64,000 nucleotides of DNA from Gibbula magus (GCA_936450465.1 OW388293.1:46490040-46554039); one strand, 5' to 3'. Shown: positions 11,401 through 26,400, counted from the stretch's first letter. Notes: generated from the letters alone by a model not told the origin. Numbers and translations: made by a program.

Positions 11401-14400
11401 GTTTTGTGTATAGACTCATTGGCCAATGGGGATTCTAATTTGTAAAATTGGTGACCCTGTGACCCCAAATAAGGTCACAGGGGGCACGACTTTAAAAACT
11501 TATTTTTGTCTTCTTCTCCAGTTCCAAAAGGTCTAGACAGCTGAAAAGTTTTGTGCAGACTCCTTGGCCAATGGGGATTCTAAATTGCAGATTTCTTGAC
11601 CCCCTGAACCCAAATAACGTCACAGGGGTCACAACCTTAAACACCTATTTTCATCCTCTTCTCCAGTTACAAAAGGTCTGGAGAGCTGAAAAGTTGTGTG
11701 CAGACTCCTTGGCCAATTGGGATTCTAAATTGTAGATTTTGTGGCCCCGTGACCCCAAATAGGATCACAGGGGTCATGACTAAAAAAAACTATTTTCATC
11801 TTTTTTTCCAGTTCCAAAAGGTCTAGAGAGATGAAAAGATGTGTGCAGACTCCTTGGCCTATGGGATTCTAAATTGTAGATTTCGTCTCCCCATGACCCC
11901 AAATGGGGTCAAAGGGGTCAAATCCTTAGACCTATTTTCATCCTCTTCTCGAGTTCCAAAAGGCCTGGAGAGCTGAAAAGATGTGTGCAAACTCCTTGGC
12001 CAATGAAGATCCTAACTCTAGATTTCTTGATCCTGCGACCCCAAATATAGGTCACAGAGGTCATGATCTGAAAAACTATTTTCATCTTGAGATTTTATGT
12101 GCCCTTCAAAGGAAGGTAATTAAAGGAAACAACAGTGATGAATTTAATCTTCAAGTGTGTCTCTATTTATAGGGGCTTTATCTCTGGCCTCAAAGATAGG
12201 TCAGAAGAGTCAGGACGTTAAGTCCTATTTCATCTTCTCCGTCTAAAGTGACATTTTGAATTAGTTAATAAAGCCTGGTGAGCTACAGAGCCAGTGGCTC
12301 TGTTTTTTTTCTTTGGTTTTATTACAGTATAAATACAAAGAGAGTCTCATTTTAAAATGATATTACCAAAACATGCACTACTATGGGAATCTCACATTAA
12401 TGCACTATGCAATATTATGTTTAATGGCACATGATCATTTCATTGAATTATGTCTTTAGTCCAATTTTGAAAATACAAAGTAAGCAAAAATTCTGATATT
12501 GTTTCAGTCATCAGTGTCCATGGATGCCCTCATCACACCTAAAAGATCCCCCAGCTTGGACCAGATTTCAACACCACAGACCGAAGACAGTCCAGGCACC
12601 AGCAGATCCAACATCGAAGCATATCTCCCCACTTACTCCACAATTATTTACAAAAGACTAAGAACTGAAGGGAAATTGGGGAACCTCTATAACAAGTTCA
12701 TCAAAGAAACAGCATATCATGTGTTTAGCATTGGTGGAATGGACAAACCAGGAATGTATGATGAATTCGGGGCTTTCATGTGCCACAAGTTCCCCTGTCT
12801 CGTTCATTCTGAAGGGAAAAGAGATTGGGTGTGTATTTTTCTCGTACCACATTTGTTAATTTGATAATTGTGTTCTTATTAACGTACTCTACATTGTAAG
12901 CTGTTGTAACTCACAAGGGAGATAATTCTGCAATCATAAGTAGTTTTCCGCATCAGATGTCAAGATTTGTAGACGAAGAAGTGGATTATTCTGGATCAAA
13001 CTCTTTGAATTAATACCTCATGTTTATAATGTAAATCATTACCGGTAAATTTATGCGAGCATTTTCTTAATGCGAAAATGCATCTGTACTGATCTCGCAA
13101 TATTAAAGGACACATTTGAGTCCTACCAACTCCTTAAAAGAAAACAGAAACGTAAAAATATTGTGGTCTTTATTATCATGATGTTACCACTGATCATTGC
13201 AATACGAAACAATTAAAACATTTCTCAAGTAATTTTTATTGACAAAGAACCACTGATTGACATCCATTAAGCTTGTTCATCAGTCATACTTTGACAACAA
13301 CCACAGTTTTAACATTTACACATTCAACAATCTTTGGCCATTGTTCAAAGTCGTTCAAGCACGTCAACCAGACTGGACATCCTCAAACTGTGCAATATTA
13401 CATCACAATCTCTACTCACATTTGAAATAGCGGTTTCAATCCACCTGGCGTGAAGCGCTTTCATTTAGCTAATTCATAAATCTAAAGTAAGCGTTTTGCA
13501 AATAATAAGGAAAAAAGTTTCGGGGCTCACATTAATTTCAGGACTCATTTTAGGCTTGACCCTCGCACTCGCAAAAAATTTCATAATGCATTAAACCTTA
13601 CGTTGCGTATATATATTTTACCCTTTTTAGCCCCTGTGGCGGAATTTACAGGCTCACAGCTCGCAGCAGTAGTTTGAGCTTAGGCACTAACGAGCTCTGC
13701 TGGCGGAATTTCCAGGCAGCGATTCCGGTACCGTTTTTACGAAATATACCGCATCTACATGGCGAATACGGGCTATATACGGGCGTTGAATACAAATTCA
13801 AGTCGCGGCACCCGTACACAAATGGTTGCTTTATACCCGCATCTTTGAATTATTTTTTTACGATTTTTCTTTACTTTTCTATTACTTTGTAAAGATTGTC
13901 TTTAATTCGGGCCTTATAACATCATGAATTTGGAGCGCGCTACTGAAATTTTTATATGGACTTGAAGACCAGATGTTTGTCTTTACAATGATATAAAAAA
14001 TATTAGAATGCGACCTATGGTTATAATTCTATTGTCATCTAAAGTTTGTCTTTATTTCCAGCTTCATGAAATCAAAACTCCTGAGCGCGCATATTGCGAA
14101 ATTTATATGTGCTTGTAGACAGTTTATTCCTCTTTACAATGACATAAAAATTATTAGAATACGACTTATGGTTCAGAAAATATAACCAACCAAAGGAGAG
14201 TGACGCTACCCCGACAGTACCACGTGAATGCGTCCCGACCCACACCAAGTTACTGGCACAGCTTGGTCCCCCCGGGACTGGGCTAATTACAGTACCGTTA
14301 CCTCCTCGAGACCTCCTCGAGACCTCCTCGAGACCTCCTCGAGGGTGCCAGAGCCGAGCGCGCGTGGAACTAATGGGTACTAATGAGCACAGCATACACT

Positions 14401-17400
14401 TATCACCGCGGCGAACGCAATACATGTTGCGCGGTGTAAAGTTTGTCTTTATTTCCAGCTTTATAAAATCGTAAATTATTTCGCGCGCATGCGAAACACG
14501 TATGTACTTGAAGACAATTTATTCCTCTTTACAATGATATAAAAATTATTGGAATACGTCAAATGGTTCGCAATATATGAAGAGCGTAAGGAAGGCACAC
14601 CCAGTACTTAGAAAATTCATTTTTGAAAAACTAACTTTTTGCGACATCTGGCGCATCACTTGCCGCATGTTTATTTTTCGCTGCGCATATACATATGATA
14701 CATGGAATTGAAGACAATTTATTGCTCTTTACGATGATGTAAAAAGAAAAAAAATGCGCAACTTCTTTCGGAAGCTATAGCGTGCCAAATGAAGGTACCC
14801 TCAGTACTTTGAGGCAACTTTTTGACTATCGCGCATATCGGGCACGTGCCGCAACTTTAGTTTTTCGTGCGCATGTGTAAATTTTATATTGAATCAAAGC
14901 CGAATCTTTCCTCTTTACCCCATGTAAGTTTTATGAAAATCGGCAACCCGGTTCAGCATTTATGGGTGTTTTTTATGATGCGGTTCTGGCTGAACTTCCA
15001 ATGAAAGCTCGCATTCACTTTCTCTGTCTCTTTGAAAAAATAAAAAATATTTTATTTGCAATGACATGTATTACAATGAAATTACAATGCATTTATGTAC
15101 AAATATACACAATATTTACCTGCGGTTGTGCGCAGAACAGCTTTAGGGACCTAACAAGGTATGTATATAATGTGTATATACTGGTTGTCCACACTTCGGC
15201 TCTCTTTACTTTCAATTTTCTTCTTCTTCATTCCCTTCTTCATTTCTTTCTTTTTCCGTGGCAGTGATGTAAGCCCTGGAATAGTCAGTGGCGGTGTGGT
15301 ACAGTTTGAAGCATGGTGCGGCGCACAGAGAAACATTACAATCTGTACATTCATAAGAAGACTCTCTGCCTACTCGTTTTTTCTTCCTTGCTGGCCCATT
15401 GCCTTCTTCAATCTGTTTTGCGAGGACGGCGCGTTTTGCCTTAGAGCATACCACACACATCCTTGTGACGTTTTTCTTCCTGCCGATAGGCTCAATCTTC
15501 GTCGGAAAGTGACGTCCATGAAGACGAGTGACACTCTCGTCGCTCGTGCTCGGCCGACCTCGGGGAGGTCTGCAAAGTGATGGAACTTGTTCCTTGTCCG
15601 CAAATGTTACTATATGTTGCGCCAAAGCCTTCCTGTATTCCCGACTTGTTTTTAGAGGTTTATCTTTGCTATATTCTTTATAAACGATGTAAGAGTTCAA
15701 CATGGCAACGTTGAGAACGTGAAACCAAACCCGTTTCCACCACTTCAGGGTCTTCACTCGGAACGGCGTGTACGACAACATCTGGTCGGCCCGATCAACA
15801 CCTCCCATGTACTTGTTGTACGCTGTTACAATGCGCGGCTTGAGAACTGGTTCCCCTGTTGCCCGGTTCTTCTTCCCTGTTTGTTCAAGTTGTGTATCTT
15901 CAACAGTAGACATGAGAAGCACTGATTTTCTATCTTCGTAGCGAAGAACGAGTAGGCCATGGTTGTGAGAAACTGTCATGTCCCCTTGCTTGGCTTTCTT
16001 TTTAGGCTTCTTGACTGAATCAGGAAGTCCCTTTCGATTGGCTCTCAACGTCCCCGTGGCACCGATTCCCCGCTCCCACAAATTTATGTACAGATTTGTG
16101 GACGAATAGTAGTTGTCCATAAAGATGTGATGCCCCTGTCCAACGTAGTCGTTCACCAAGTCCATGACTACATCATAAGTTTTGCCACCTTCAGAAACCG
16201 GTTCATTTGTTTTTCCAGTGTAGAGTTTGAACTTGCAAACGTATCCGTTGTGCGAGTCACACAACATGAAAGCCTTTATCCCATACTTCTTAGGCTTGTC
16301 GGGAAGATAAACTTTGAAAGATAAGTTACCTTTCCAGGGCACCATGCCCTCGTCGACTGAAATGTTTTGATGCGGTTTATACACTCTTGAAAAACGGTGA
16401 ACTATCCGGTTATACAAGTGTCCCAGTTTATTTATTGGTGAAAAGCACGGGGTGTTACGGCCCGGCATCCTCCTGTTGTCAGCCAAGTGTAGGTAGGTTA
16501 TAAGAAGCCAAAACCTTTCTAGGGGCATGCACTTGGCGAAGAAAGGCGTTGAGGTAACATCACTTGTTGAGCAGTAATCAGCAAAGTTTCTCTGCACAAC
16601 CAATGACATGGCAATTGTCATGGCTACAAATACCTTCATCTCTTCTGCATTAGTGTCTTGCCACTGTTGCATTCTTGAACGGGGTCTTAGAATTTTGTCC
16701 TCCATTGCTTGTTTGAAATATCTATTGGTTTCTGTTGCCATATCCTCATAGTCATCATTATGTATAAACAAATTGAAAAAGTCAATAGGTTCAGGGTTCT
16801 CAGGAAGTTCTATGAACTGGCGCAACCCAGTTTGACCAGTGAAAGGCAAGTTTACACGTGGCCGCGGACCATCCACCCACTCATCAAACGTCTGTGAATT
16901 ATTTTGATTATATTGTGGTATGTCGGCAAACTCCTCCTCAAAACCACTAAAGTCTTCTTCGGTGGAATTACCGGCGGCTAGAATCTTTCTGGCAATCTCT
17001 GTCTCTATATCACTCATACCATCTGTGTCACCATGTTCACTATCTATTACAGTGTCCCGATCATATGCATCATCACTGTCTAAACCACTGCTACCATCAC
17101 TGTCAGTTGACTCCATATCAGAGGCTTCATCAGCATGGATCTCGTCATGAAGTCGTCATCGCTTGAAACGGCTTCAAAGCTGCGTGTCCTAGTATGCAAC
17201 GCCCTAGGCCGTCGCAGGGCCTTGCGTCCACGTCCGCGCAGCATTCTGCTTCAACCTGTAAATGATTGAAAATGCGTTAGATGTATGCAACATATAACAT
17301 GTGATTAGAGACAATAAACATACAGAGATAATGAATGTGAGCTTCCTATGTCAGGGAAGCTAGGGTTGTCATTTGCCGAATGACTTCTCTTTTCGAGAAG

Positions 17401-20400
17401 CAGAGCATCCAAGGAGCGGTCTCTCGAGGCGGAGCCCGGACCCATGGGAGCATACTCCCATGCTCTCCATGAATTCCCGTCCCCGTCTTCCGCGGCGGAC
17501 ACCGGATTCAATCGCGGGACAGGTTTCCCATGTTCTCTTTTGAGAACGAGAGACTCCGAGGAACAATCCTGTGGGACGAACCCCGGATTCTATTGGGAAT
17601 GGGTTCCCATGCCCTCTCGACATATATAGCAGAAACCTTCATACCTCGGAATGACACGAACCTTTATTTCAAAGTAGAAAAAAAAAAATAATTTGCACAA
17701 AAAGTTTGGGGGGTGGCGACCAAAAGCGGGGGGGTCCGCGCACCCCCGGTAGATAGTTATAGTTGTTGGTCGGTCCCGAAGATGACGGACCACGCCCATG
17801 TTCATGGGAATTTTTTCTCATTATGTCATGGCGAATCCCGTCGGAAATTCCCCTGCTCACGAAAAAACTAATACCTAAAAAAGTAATTGTGATACAAAAG
17901 AACTTTGGTAATAAAAGTGGTGAGGAATCAAATTCTCCATCTGCTCAGTTCAGTCCGCTACACCTATAAATAATTCTTCAAATCTTATTGAATGAAACGT
18001 CTCTTTTTCAATAATGTAAAAGATAAAATAATAAATTCAATTCAAATGGTTTGGAAGGGTGCGCCCTCGCATTTGAATTTTAGAAATGCAAACCTTTCGC
18101 AAATGGCATCAGTAAAAAAAATGTTCACGCATTTTTAGAAACTCCGAAAAGTGAAATATTTTCCTGAGAAAATATTCCCACGAAAAGGCTTTTCCCCGAG
18201 CGGCGGGTCCCGTACTCAAATATATTTTCGCTCTTATGTTATATTTTTTTTTCCAAAACTGGAAATAAAATTCCGTCATGACAGTTGTTCATCGTTTATA
18301 AAGCTCTATATTTGCGTATCAAAAGAACAGTATTTTAGTTATATATTATCATACTTCTTCACTTATGCGTACATCAATATTGCGGCGCTTCGCGTATGCA
18401 TAGTTCTTCCCAAAAACATGCGCATTATATCTGGAATTAAAGACAATCTTTTCCTCTTTACAATGATGTAAAAATTATAAAAATCGGACTTGCGGTTCAC
18501 AATTTATAAAGCCCGTAATGATGGTATATGCTAAGAGCGCCACTTATTCAAAGCCGAATATCACCTTCTGCGCGACACCTGGCGCATCAAAAGTTATTGC
18601 CGAAAATACACGTATTTTATATGGAATTGAAGACAATTCTTTTATCTATATACTGATAAAAAAATTATGAAAATATCCCAAGTAGTTTCTTAGAAATAGA
18701 GCGCCGAGGCATGTTGGGGTAAATGCGCCACATGTATCAAAATTCAAAAGTGCGAAAGTCGCCTATCTCTGTGCGATTGCTGTATTTTCTGTTATGTTAG
18801 CGCAATTGCGATTTTTATATGGGAATAAAGGCCATTCTTTCCTCTTTAGTTTGGTATAAAAAAAAACAACCAATTGGTTCATATGATACGAAGTGCGAGA
18901 GAAAGGTAGCTTATCGCAATATCTTCCCGTAATTAGAGGCTATCTGCCCATGTGGCGGGATGCGAGACAGATAAGCATAGGGCAGTGTAGCTATCGGAGC
19001 GAAGCAGGACAAAATTGGCCTTTTGTAAAGCTAATTATCGATGCGTTACGGGTCAACAATGCACACACAAATTGGTGTGAATTTTGCTGGACGTTCTGAC
19101 CAGACACTGAACAAAGCTTTATTCTCATTGCGGGCTGCGAGGCATAAATACAGCCATTCTCATGCAGCGAGTCGCGGAAACAATCGACTCGGGACTCGGT
19201 ACGGGGGGATAGAAAAGTACTTAGACAGCCGTGAATTCTTCTAAGTAAGCGATCCGGGATCCGTATTGAGGTACCTCAGAATCGCTTATAGCCCGCCCGG
19301 ATAATTCCGGGACCCGTATGTTAAGGGTTAAGTTTATGATTTACAGTAATCATCTGAAGTGAATATTACCGTTATCACATTGTCATGGTTTTGAAAGTTC
19401 ATTTAGTGTTCTCCTTTATTTCAGTCCTACTTCAATTTAAAACTATCTCAGAAATTGAGGAACATCCGATGGAATTGGAAGAGGCAATCGGAACAAGGCA
19501 AAGTAGTACGGACTGTAAAGAGACACAAGAAGTATCTCAAGCCTTTTGAAACCAATGGTAAGTGAATTGTGAAAACAAATTTATCCAAAAATGTACTACA
19601 AAATTAACACTGCTTATTGGTTTCTGAAAAATCATAAACTCTTCAATGAAGTAATTCATCGGCCCTGTGATTTTGGGAAAACGTGGCTATGGCATAATAG
19701 CAAATTGTTTATTAGTTTTATGGTACGTTTTGTGCTACTATGTGAAAATTCTATTGGTATATATCTTATATTTTGAAAGTTGAAAAATTTGGTGCAATAT
19801 AGTGTGTTTTCATTTCATGTAATGCAAAAAATCATGCATATCATTGAGACATGTAAATCCTATTATCAGTGGCCATTGTTCAAAGTCACTCAAGCACGTC
19901 ATCGAACCACAAATCCTCCAACCACGCAAGATTATCTCATGATGTCTGTTTCTTTCTGAAATGGCAGTTTCCCTAATCATTTGGTATACCGGTAGGAACA
20001 AATGTGACAAGAACAATCTTCAAAAATGTCAGTTGTATTAATTTCAGGATGCATTTAGTCTCAACCCTAGCACTGTTATTAATTCCATGACAAATTAATT
20101 TCATGATTTACAGTATTCACCAAGATCCCAGGAAAAGTTAAACCAGCTAGGAAACTCAGAACACAGCTGACAGATCCAAACAGGCAGGATACGACCAAGG
20201 AGGATGTTGTGGAGCCTTCGAAGGGACCAGAAATTGCTGAGCTTGCAGTTGGAGATGCTGACCAAAGTTACAAGGTATAATGCTTTTAATAACAATTATT
20301 TTCTTCTATATCTAATTTATTTTGAATTTCAACTCATCTGGCCTGAAAGGCGAGATGGGCGTATGGAATGGCATTGTGTCCGGCGTCTGCTGTCTGTAAA

Positions 20401-23400
20401 CTTTTCGCATTTTCGTCTTCTTCTCCAGAACCACTGGGAGCTGAAATTTTGTGTACAGACTTATTGGGGATTCTTAATTGTAAAATTGGTGACCCTGTGA
20501 CCCCAAATAGGGTCAAGGGGGCACGACTTTAAAAACCTATTTTTATCTTCTTCTTCAGTTCCAAAAGGTCTAGAGGGCTTAAAAGTTGTGTGCAGACTCC
20601 TTGGCCAATTGGGATTCTAAATTGTAGATTTTGTGACCCAGTGACCCTAAATAGGGTCACAGGGGTCACGACCTTAAAAACCTATTTTCATCTTCTTCTC
20701 CAGTTTGCGCCGCTAATGGCTGCAATACTGCCAAAGCGGCGTTAAACAATAACTCACTCACTCTTCTCCAGTTTCAAAAGGTCTGGAGGGCTGAAAAGTT
20801 TTGTGCAGACTCCTTTGCCAATGGGGATTCTAAATTGTAGATTTTGTGACCCCCTGACCGCAAACAAGGTCGCAGGGATCACAGGGATCACGACTTTAAA
20901 AACCTATTTTCATCTTCTTCTCCAGTTTGCGCCGCCTATAGCTGCAATACTGTTGAAGCGGTGTTACTCACTCACTCACTCACTCTTCTCCAGTTCCAAA
21001 AGGTCTGGAGAGCTAAAAAGTTGTGTGCAGACTCCTTGGCCAATTTGGGATTCTAAATTGTAGATTTTGTGACACCGTGACCCCAAATAGGGTCACAGGG
21101 GTCATGACTATGAAAACCTATTTTCATCTTCTTCTCCAGTTCCAATTGGTCTAGAAATCTGAAAAGTTGTGTGCAGACTCCTTGGCCAATGAAGATCCTA
21201 ATGTAGATTTCTTGATCCTGCGACCCCAAATATAGGTCACAGAGGTCATGATCTGAAAACTATTTTCATCTTGAGATTTTATGTTCCCTTCAAAGGGAGG
21301 TAATTAAAGGAAACAACAGTGATGAATTAAATCTTCAAGGGTGTCCTTATTTATAGGGGCTTTTATCTCTGGCCTCAAAGATAGTCAGAGGGGTCAGGAC
21401 CTTAAGATCTATTTCATCTTCTCCGTTTAAAGTGCTTCCTATTTGTTGTACCTCTCACCTTGAAGTTGACATTTTGAATTAGTTAATAAAGCCTGATGAG
21501 CTACAGAGCCACTGGCTCTATTTTTTTTCTTTGGTTTTAGTACAGTATAAATACAAAGGTTGGCTCATTTTAAAATGCTATTACCAAAACAAACACTACT
21601 ATGGGAATCTCACATTAATGCACTATGCTATATAACTATATATATATATATATAGATGATCATTTCATTGAATTATGTCTTTAGTCAAATTTTGAAAATA
21701 CAAAGTAAGCTAAAATTCTGATATTGTTTCAGTCATCAGTGTCCATGGATGCTCTCATCACACTAAAAAGATCCCCCAGCTTGGACCAGATTTCAACACC
21801 ACAGACCGAAGACAGTCCAGGCACCAGCAGATCCAACATCGAAGCATATCTCCCCACTTACTCCACAATTATTTACAAAAGACTAAGAACTGAAGGGAAA
21901 CTGGGGAACCTCTACAACAAGTTCATTGAAGAGACAGCGTATCATGTGTTTAGCATTGGCGGAATGGACAAACCAGGAATGTATGATGAATTCGGGGCTT
22001 TCATGTGCCACAAGTTCCCCTGTCTCGTCCATTCTGAAGGGAACAGAGATTGGGTGTGTATTTTTCTCGTACCACATTTGTTGATTTGATATTAATTGCG
22101 TTCTTTAAACTTACTCTACATTGTAAGCTGTTGTAACTCATAAGGGAGATATATCTGCAATGATAAGTAGTTTTCCGCATCAGATGTCAAGATTGTAAAA
22201 GAAGTGGATTATTCTGGATCAAACTCTTTGAATTACTACCTCATGTTTATAATGTAAATCATTAAATTAATGCAAGCATTTTCTTAATGCGAAAATGTGT
22301 CTGTACTGATCTCACATTATTAAAAGGGCGCATTTTAGTCCTACCAACTTCATAAAAGAAAAACAGAAATGTAAATATATTGTGATGTTACCACTGATCA
22401 TTGCAATACAAAACAATTAAAACATTTCTCAAGTAATTTTTATTCACAAAGAACCACTGGTTGACATCCTTTAAGCTTGTTCATCAGTCATACTTTGACG
22501 ACAACCACAGTTTTAACATTTAGACATTCAACAGTCGTTGGTCATTGTTCAAAATCGTTCAAGCACGTCAGCCAGACTGGACATCCTCAAACCATGCAAT
22601 ATTACATCACAATCTCTACTCACGTTTGATATAGTTGTTTCAATCCACCTGGTGTGAAGCACTTTCACTTAGCTAATTCATATATCTATAATAAGTATTT
22701 TGCAAATAATAAGGAAAAAATATTCGGGGCTCACATTAATTTCAGGACGCATTTTAGGCTTGACCCTCGCACTAGCAAAAAATTTCATAAGTTCATTAAG
22801 TTCATGATTTACAGTAATCATCTGAAGTAAATATTACCGTTATCACATTGTCATGCTTTTGAAAGCTTATTTCGTGTTCTCCTTTATTTCAGTCCTACTT
22901 CAATTTAAAACTATCTCAGAAATTGAGGAACATCCGATGGAATCGGAAGAGGCAATCGGAACAAGGCGAAGTAGATGTAGCACGGACTGCAAAGAGACAA
23001 AAGAAGATTCTCAAGCCTTTTGAAACCAATGGTAAGTGAATTGTGAAAAAAAAATTATCCAAAAATGTACTACAAAATTGAATTATTGGTTGCTGGAAAA
23101 TCATAAACTCTTCCATCATAAATTGTAGTATTGGTACTGATACTTCACAAACATCCATGGTAGGACAGGCTCATTACAATAGTAGCGATGCATTGTCATA
23201 GCTTAATTAGTGAGTCTTATTTTTGTAAAAACTGGAAGTGGGGTTAAGAATAGAACACTGAGGGACGCTATTGTCTTAACTTGAAGATCCATTTGAGTTC
23301 AATCGATCTACGTGTTTATATTTTGAAGCGAGTTGGAATTTAGGGAATAAGAGACTAAACTGTTCTATTGGAAACAAAATTTTATCGGATATTCCCGTTC

Positions 23401-26400
23401 ACACATATATGCTATGAAATACATGATTAAAACACTGTCAGATTAAAAGATATGAAGTTACGTTAATATCAGGGATGCAGAAATCGGTCTATTTGCCGGA
23501 CATGTCCGATTGTATATCCAGTTTGACCGAATGGAAAATTGACCTATCGGACATCAGTTGACCGATTGCAGAAAATAAAAGGAAAACTAAACTTACAAGC
23601 ATATTAAATAAAGGCAAACGGCCCTGCTTGTGTCGGTCATAATTGTTTATGAAATTGAAATATGTTGATCCAGTCAAGAAGTCATATTTATTCTTCACAG
23701 CACGAGGCACGACGTCAATCATCATTATCTTCAGTAAATTATAATTGTCGGCAGAAAAAACACTTACCGTTTGATATTTAATTGCAATTTCCAGTGTCAT
23801 TTAGTGACTGAAAGATATGACCCATTTCACAACATTATTTACGAAAAAGGTAACATATTGTAACAAAATATGATAGATCAATATCGATGTATGGTAAAGC
23901 TATTTAAAAATTCAAAATAAATAAACCTATCAAAAACAAATCATTAGCAGTAGTCAAACACCGTTTGTATGACGCTACGAACACGCGATCGCATTTACAT
24001 GATGACACACGTTATAAAGAGGTACGCTAATTTAAAAACTCCAATTTCTCTTGCGTTTACATTAGTTCTTTTTATTTTGTAATTATTTATTTACAATGCG
24101 AAATATGTCTCCAAATAAAATATAAAAGTAATCTTAGTAGAATAAGTTCAAATTCGTAACTACATCTTGAATAGGAAATAGTCGTATGGAAAATAGTTGG
24201 ACCACGTGCTCTGCCGAGTTGTGAGTTTACGTAAATTATATCGCTATTGAAAACGAGTTCCTTTGAATTTAAAATGATTATTTAGAAGGTACATATCATT
24301 TGGTCCATGATTGGAACTTTTGATGAACTATGTGCAATTAAATTATTAGAATTTTCTCGTCCATCTTGACGCAAATTCGCTTGTAAACTCGCTTGTGTAA
24401 ACTCGCTCAAACTAGCACTGTCGGTAAATCGTAGTTGGTAAACATTGATTTTAAATTATGAACCATTTTATGCATGTTAATGATAAATTAATAGTTGTCT
24501 TTAATTGCTTTCGTGTTATGTTTAATAGTATGCAATGAATGAAGAACCAACAAATAGTAATACTTTCTGATACTTTATTCATAAAAACAATTTTTACTTC
24601 CGGGTTCGTCTTTTTGGGTCAAAGATGAAATGTCCGACTGGCAAAAATTTGAATCTGCATCCCTGGTTAATATTTCGATGATTTTATATTCCACAAGTTC
24701 GTAAAGACGAGCGAACACTGTTGAAATATGTAAACAATGAAGTAATTCATCAGCCCTGTGATTTAGGAAAACGTGGCTATGGCATAACTGCAAATTGTTT
24801 ATTAGTTTTATGGTATGTTTTGTGCTACTATGTGAAAATTCTATTGGTGGCACTGTATATCTTATATTTTGAAAGTTGAAAAATTTGGCGGAATATAGTG
24901 TGTTTTCATTTCATGTAATGCAAAAAATCATGCATGTCATTGAGACATGTAAATTCTATTATCAGTGGCCGTTGTTCAAAGTCACTCAAGCACGTCATCT
25001 AACCACACATCCTCCAACCACGCAAGATTATCTCACGATGTCTGTTCCCTTCTGAAATGGCAGTTTCTCTCATCATTTGGTATACCGGTAGGAACAAATG
25101 TGACAAGAACAATCTTCAAAAATGTCAGTCTCATTAATTTCAGGATGCATTTAGTCTCAACCCTAGCACTGTTATTAATTCCATTACAAATTAATTTCAT
25201 GATTTACAGTATTAACCAAGATCCCAGGAAAAGTTAAACCAGCTAGGAAACTCGGAATACAGCTGACAGATCAGAACAGGCAGGATACGACCAAGGAGGA
25301 TGTTGTGGAGCCTTCGAAGGGACCAGAAATTGCTGAGCTTGCAGTTGGAGATGCTGACAATACTTACAAGGTATAATGCTTTTAATAACAATTTCTTCAA
25401 TATCTAATTTATTTTGATTTTTTTCTTTGGTTTTAGTACAGTATAAATACAAAGAGAAAATCATTTTAAAATGTTCAAACCAAAACATGCACTACGATGG
25501 GAAACTCACATCAATGCACTAGGCTATATTTTAATAGCTCATAATCATTTCATTGAATTATTTCTTATGTCCAATTTTGAAAATATAATGTAAGCTAAAA
25601 TTCTGATATTGTTTCAGTCATCAGTGTCAATGGATGCCCTCATTACACCAAAAAGATCCCCCAGCTTGGACCAGATTTCAACACCACAGATAGACGACAT
25701 TCCAGGCACCAGCAGATCCAACATCGAAGCATACCTCCCCACTTACTCCACAATTATTTACAAAAGACTAAGAACTGAGGGGAAACTGGGGAACCTCTAT
25801 AACAAGTTCATCAAAGAGACAGCATATCATGTGTTTAGCATTGGCGGAATGGACAAACCAGGAATGTATGATGAATTCGGGGCTTTCATGTGCCACAAGT
25901 TCCCCTGTCTCGTCCATTCTGAAGGGAAAAGAGATTGGGTGTGTATTTTTCTCATACCACATTTGTTAATTTGATAATTACCGTATATTACCGGGTATAA
26001 GTCGAGAATTTGATACCAAAAATTAGGGGGTCAAGGAGGGGGGTCGACTTATACACGGGGTATATGTTTCAGCCCCAAAAATCTAGAGGCCAGGTAAGTA
26101 TCTGCCAGCCCACCAAGTCGAACGGACGATGTTTACACCGGAAACATTTCACAAACATCGATGTCCAGTCAATATTAAATCATTGAATAAAAAACTTATG
26201 CTTTATTGTTGTCTTTTTAAAATACAAATTAAGCGTGATATATGAATAAAAAATTACATTTCAATCACGAAAGTTCATTAAAGTTTATATTATAATCTTC
26301 ACTATTACCTGACAAACATCGATCGATATCTAGCCTTGATGTAAGTCGAGTGACCCGATAACGTCACGTGGACCAATGAGATTCTACATAGAAGCCGGTG

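Larger units (their letters stand above)
13595..19327 (-). mobile_element. piggyBac element B, full length (5,733 bp)
   Basis: Both ends abut TTAA (13591-13594 and 19328-19331). The left end reads ACCTTACGTTGCG (one base off CCCTTACGTTGCG). The right end read in reverse is CCCTTAACATACGGGTCCCG. The paralogous intron at 22,790-22,800 carries the same flanks with a single TTAA at 22,796-22,799, so the exact empty site is known. It is the inverted counterpart of element A. Two subterminal regions of degenerate direct repeats lie at 13,880-14,950 and 18,420-18,870. Confidence 0.93.
20331..21518 (+). mobile_element. Helitron-like element H4 with two SINE insertions
   Basis: It starts AACTCATCTGGCCTGAAAGG and ends GCCTGATGAGCTACAGAGCC then ACTGGCTC. 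Its position in intron B2-C2 is the same as H3 in intron B1-C1, so the insertion predates the cassette duplication or was copied with it. The core units carry two short SINE tails (20,707 and 20,939). Confidence 0.65.

Noticed and set aside
23489..23800. 103-aa reverse frame as a hAT transposase
   Set aside because: No zinc finger, DDE or dimerisation motif; too short.
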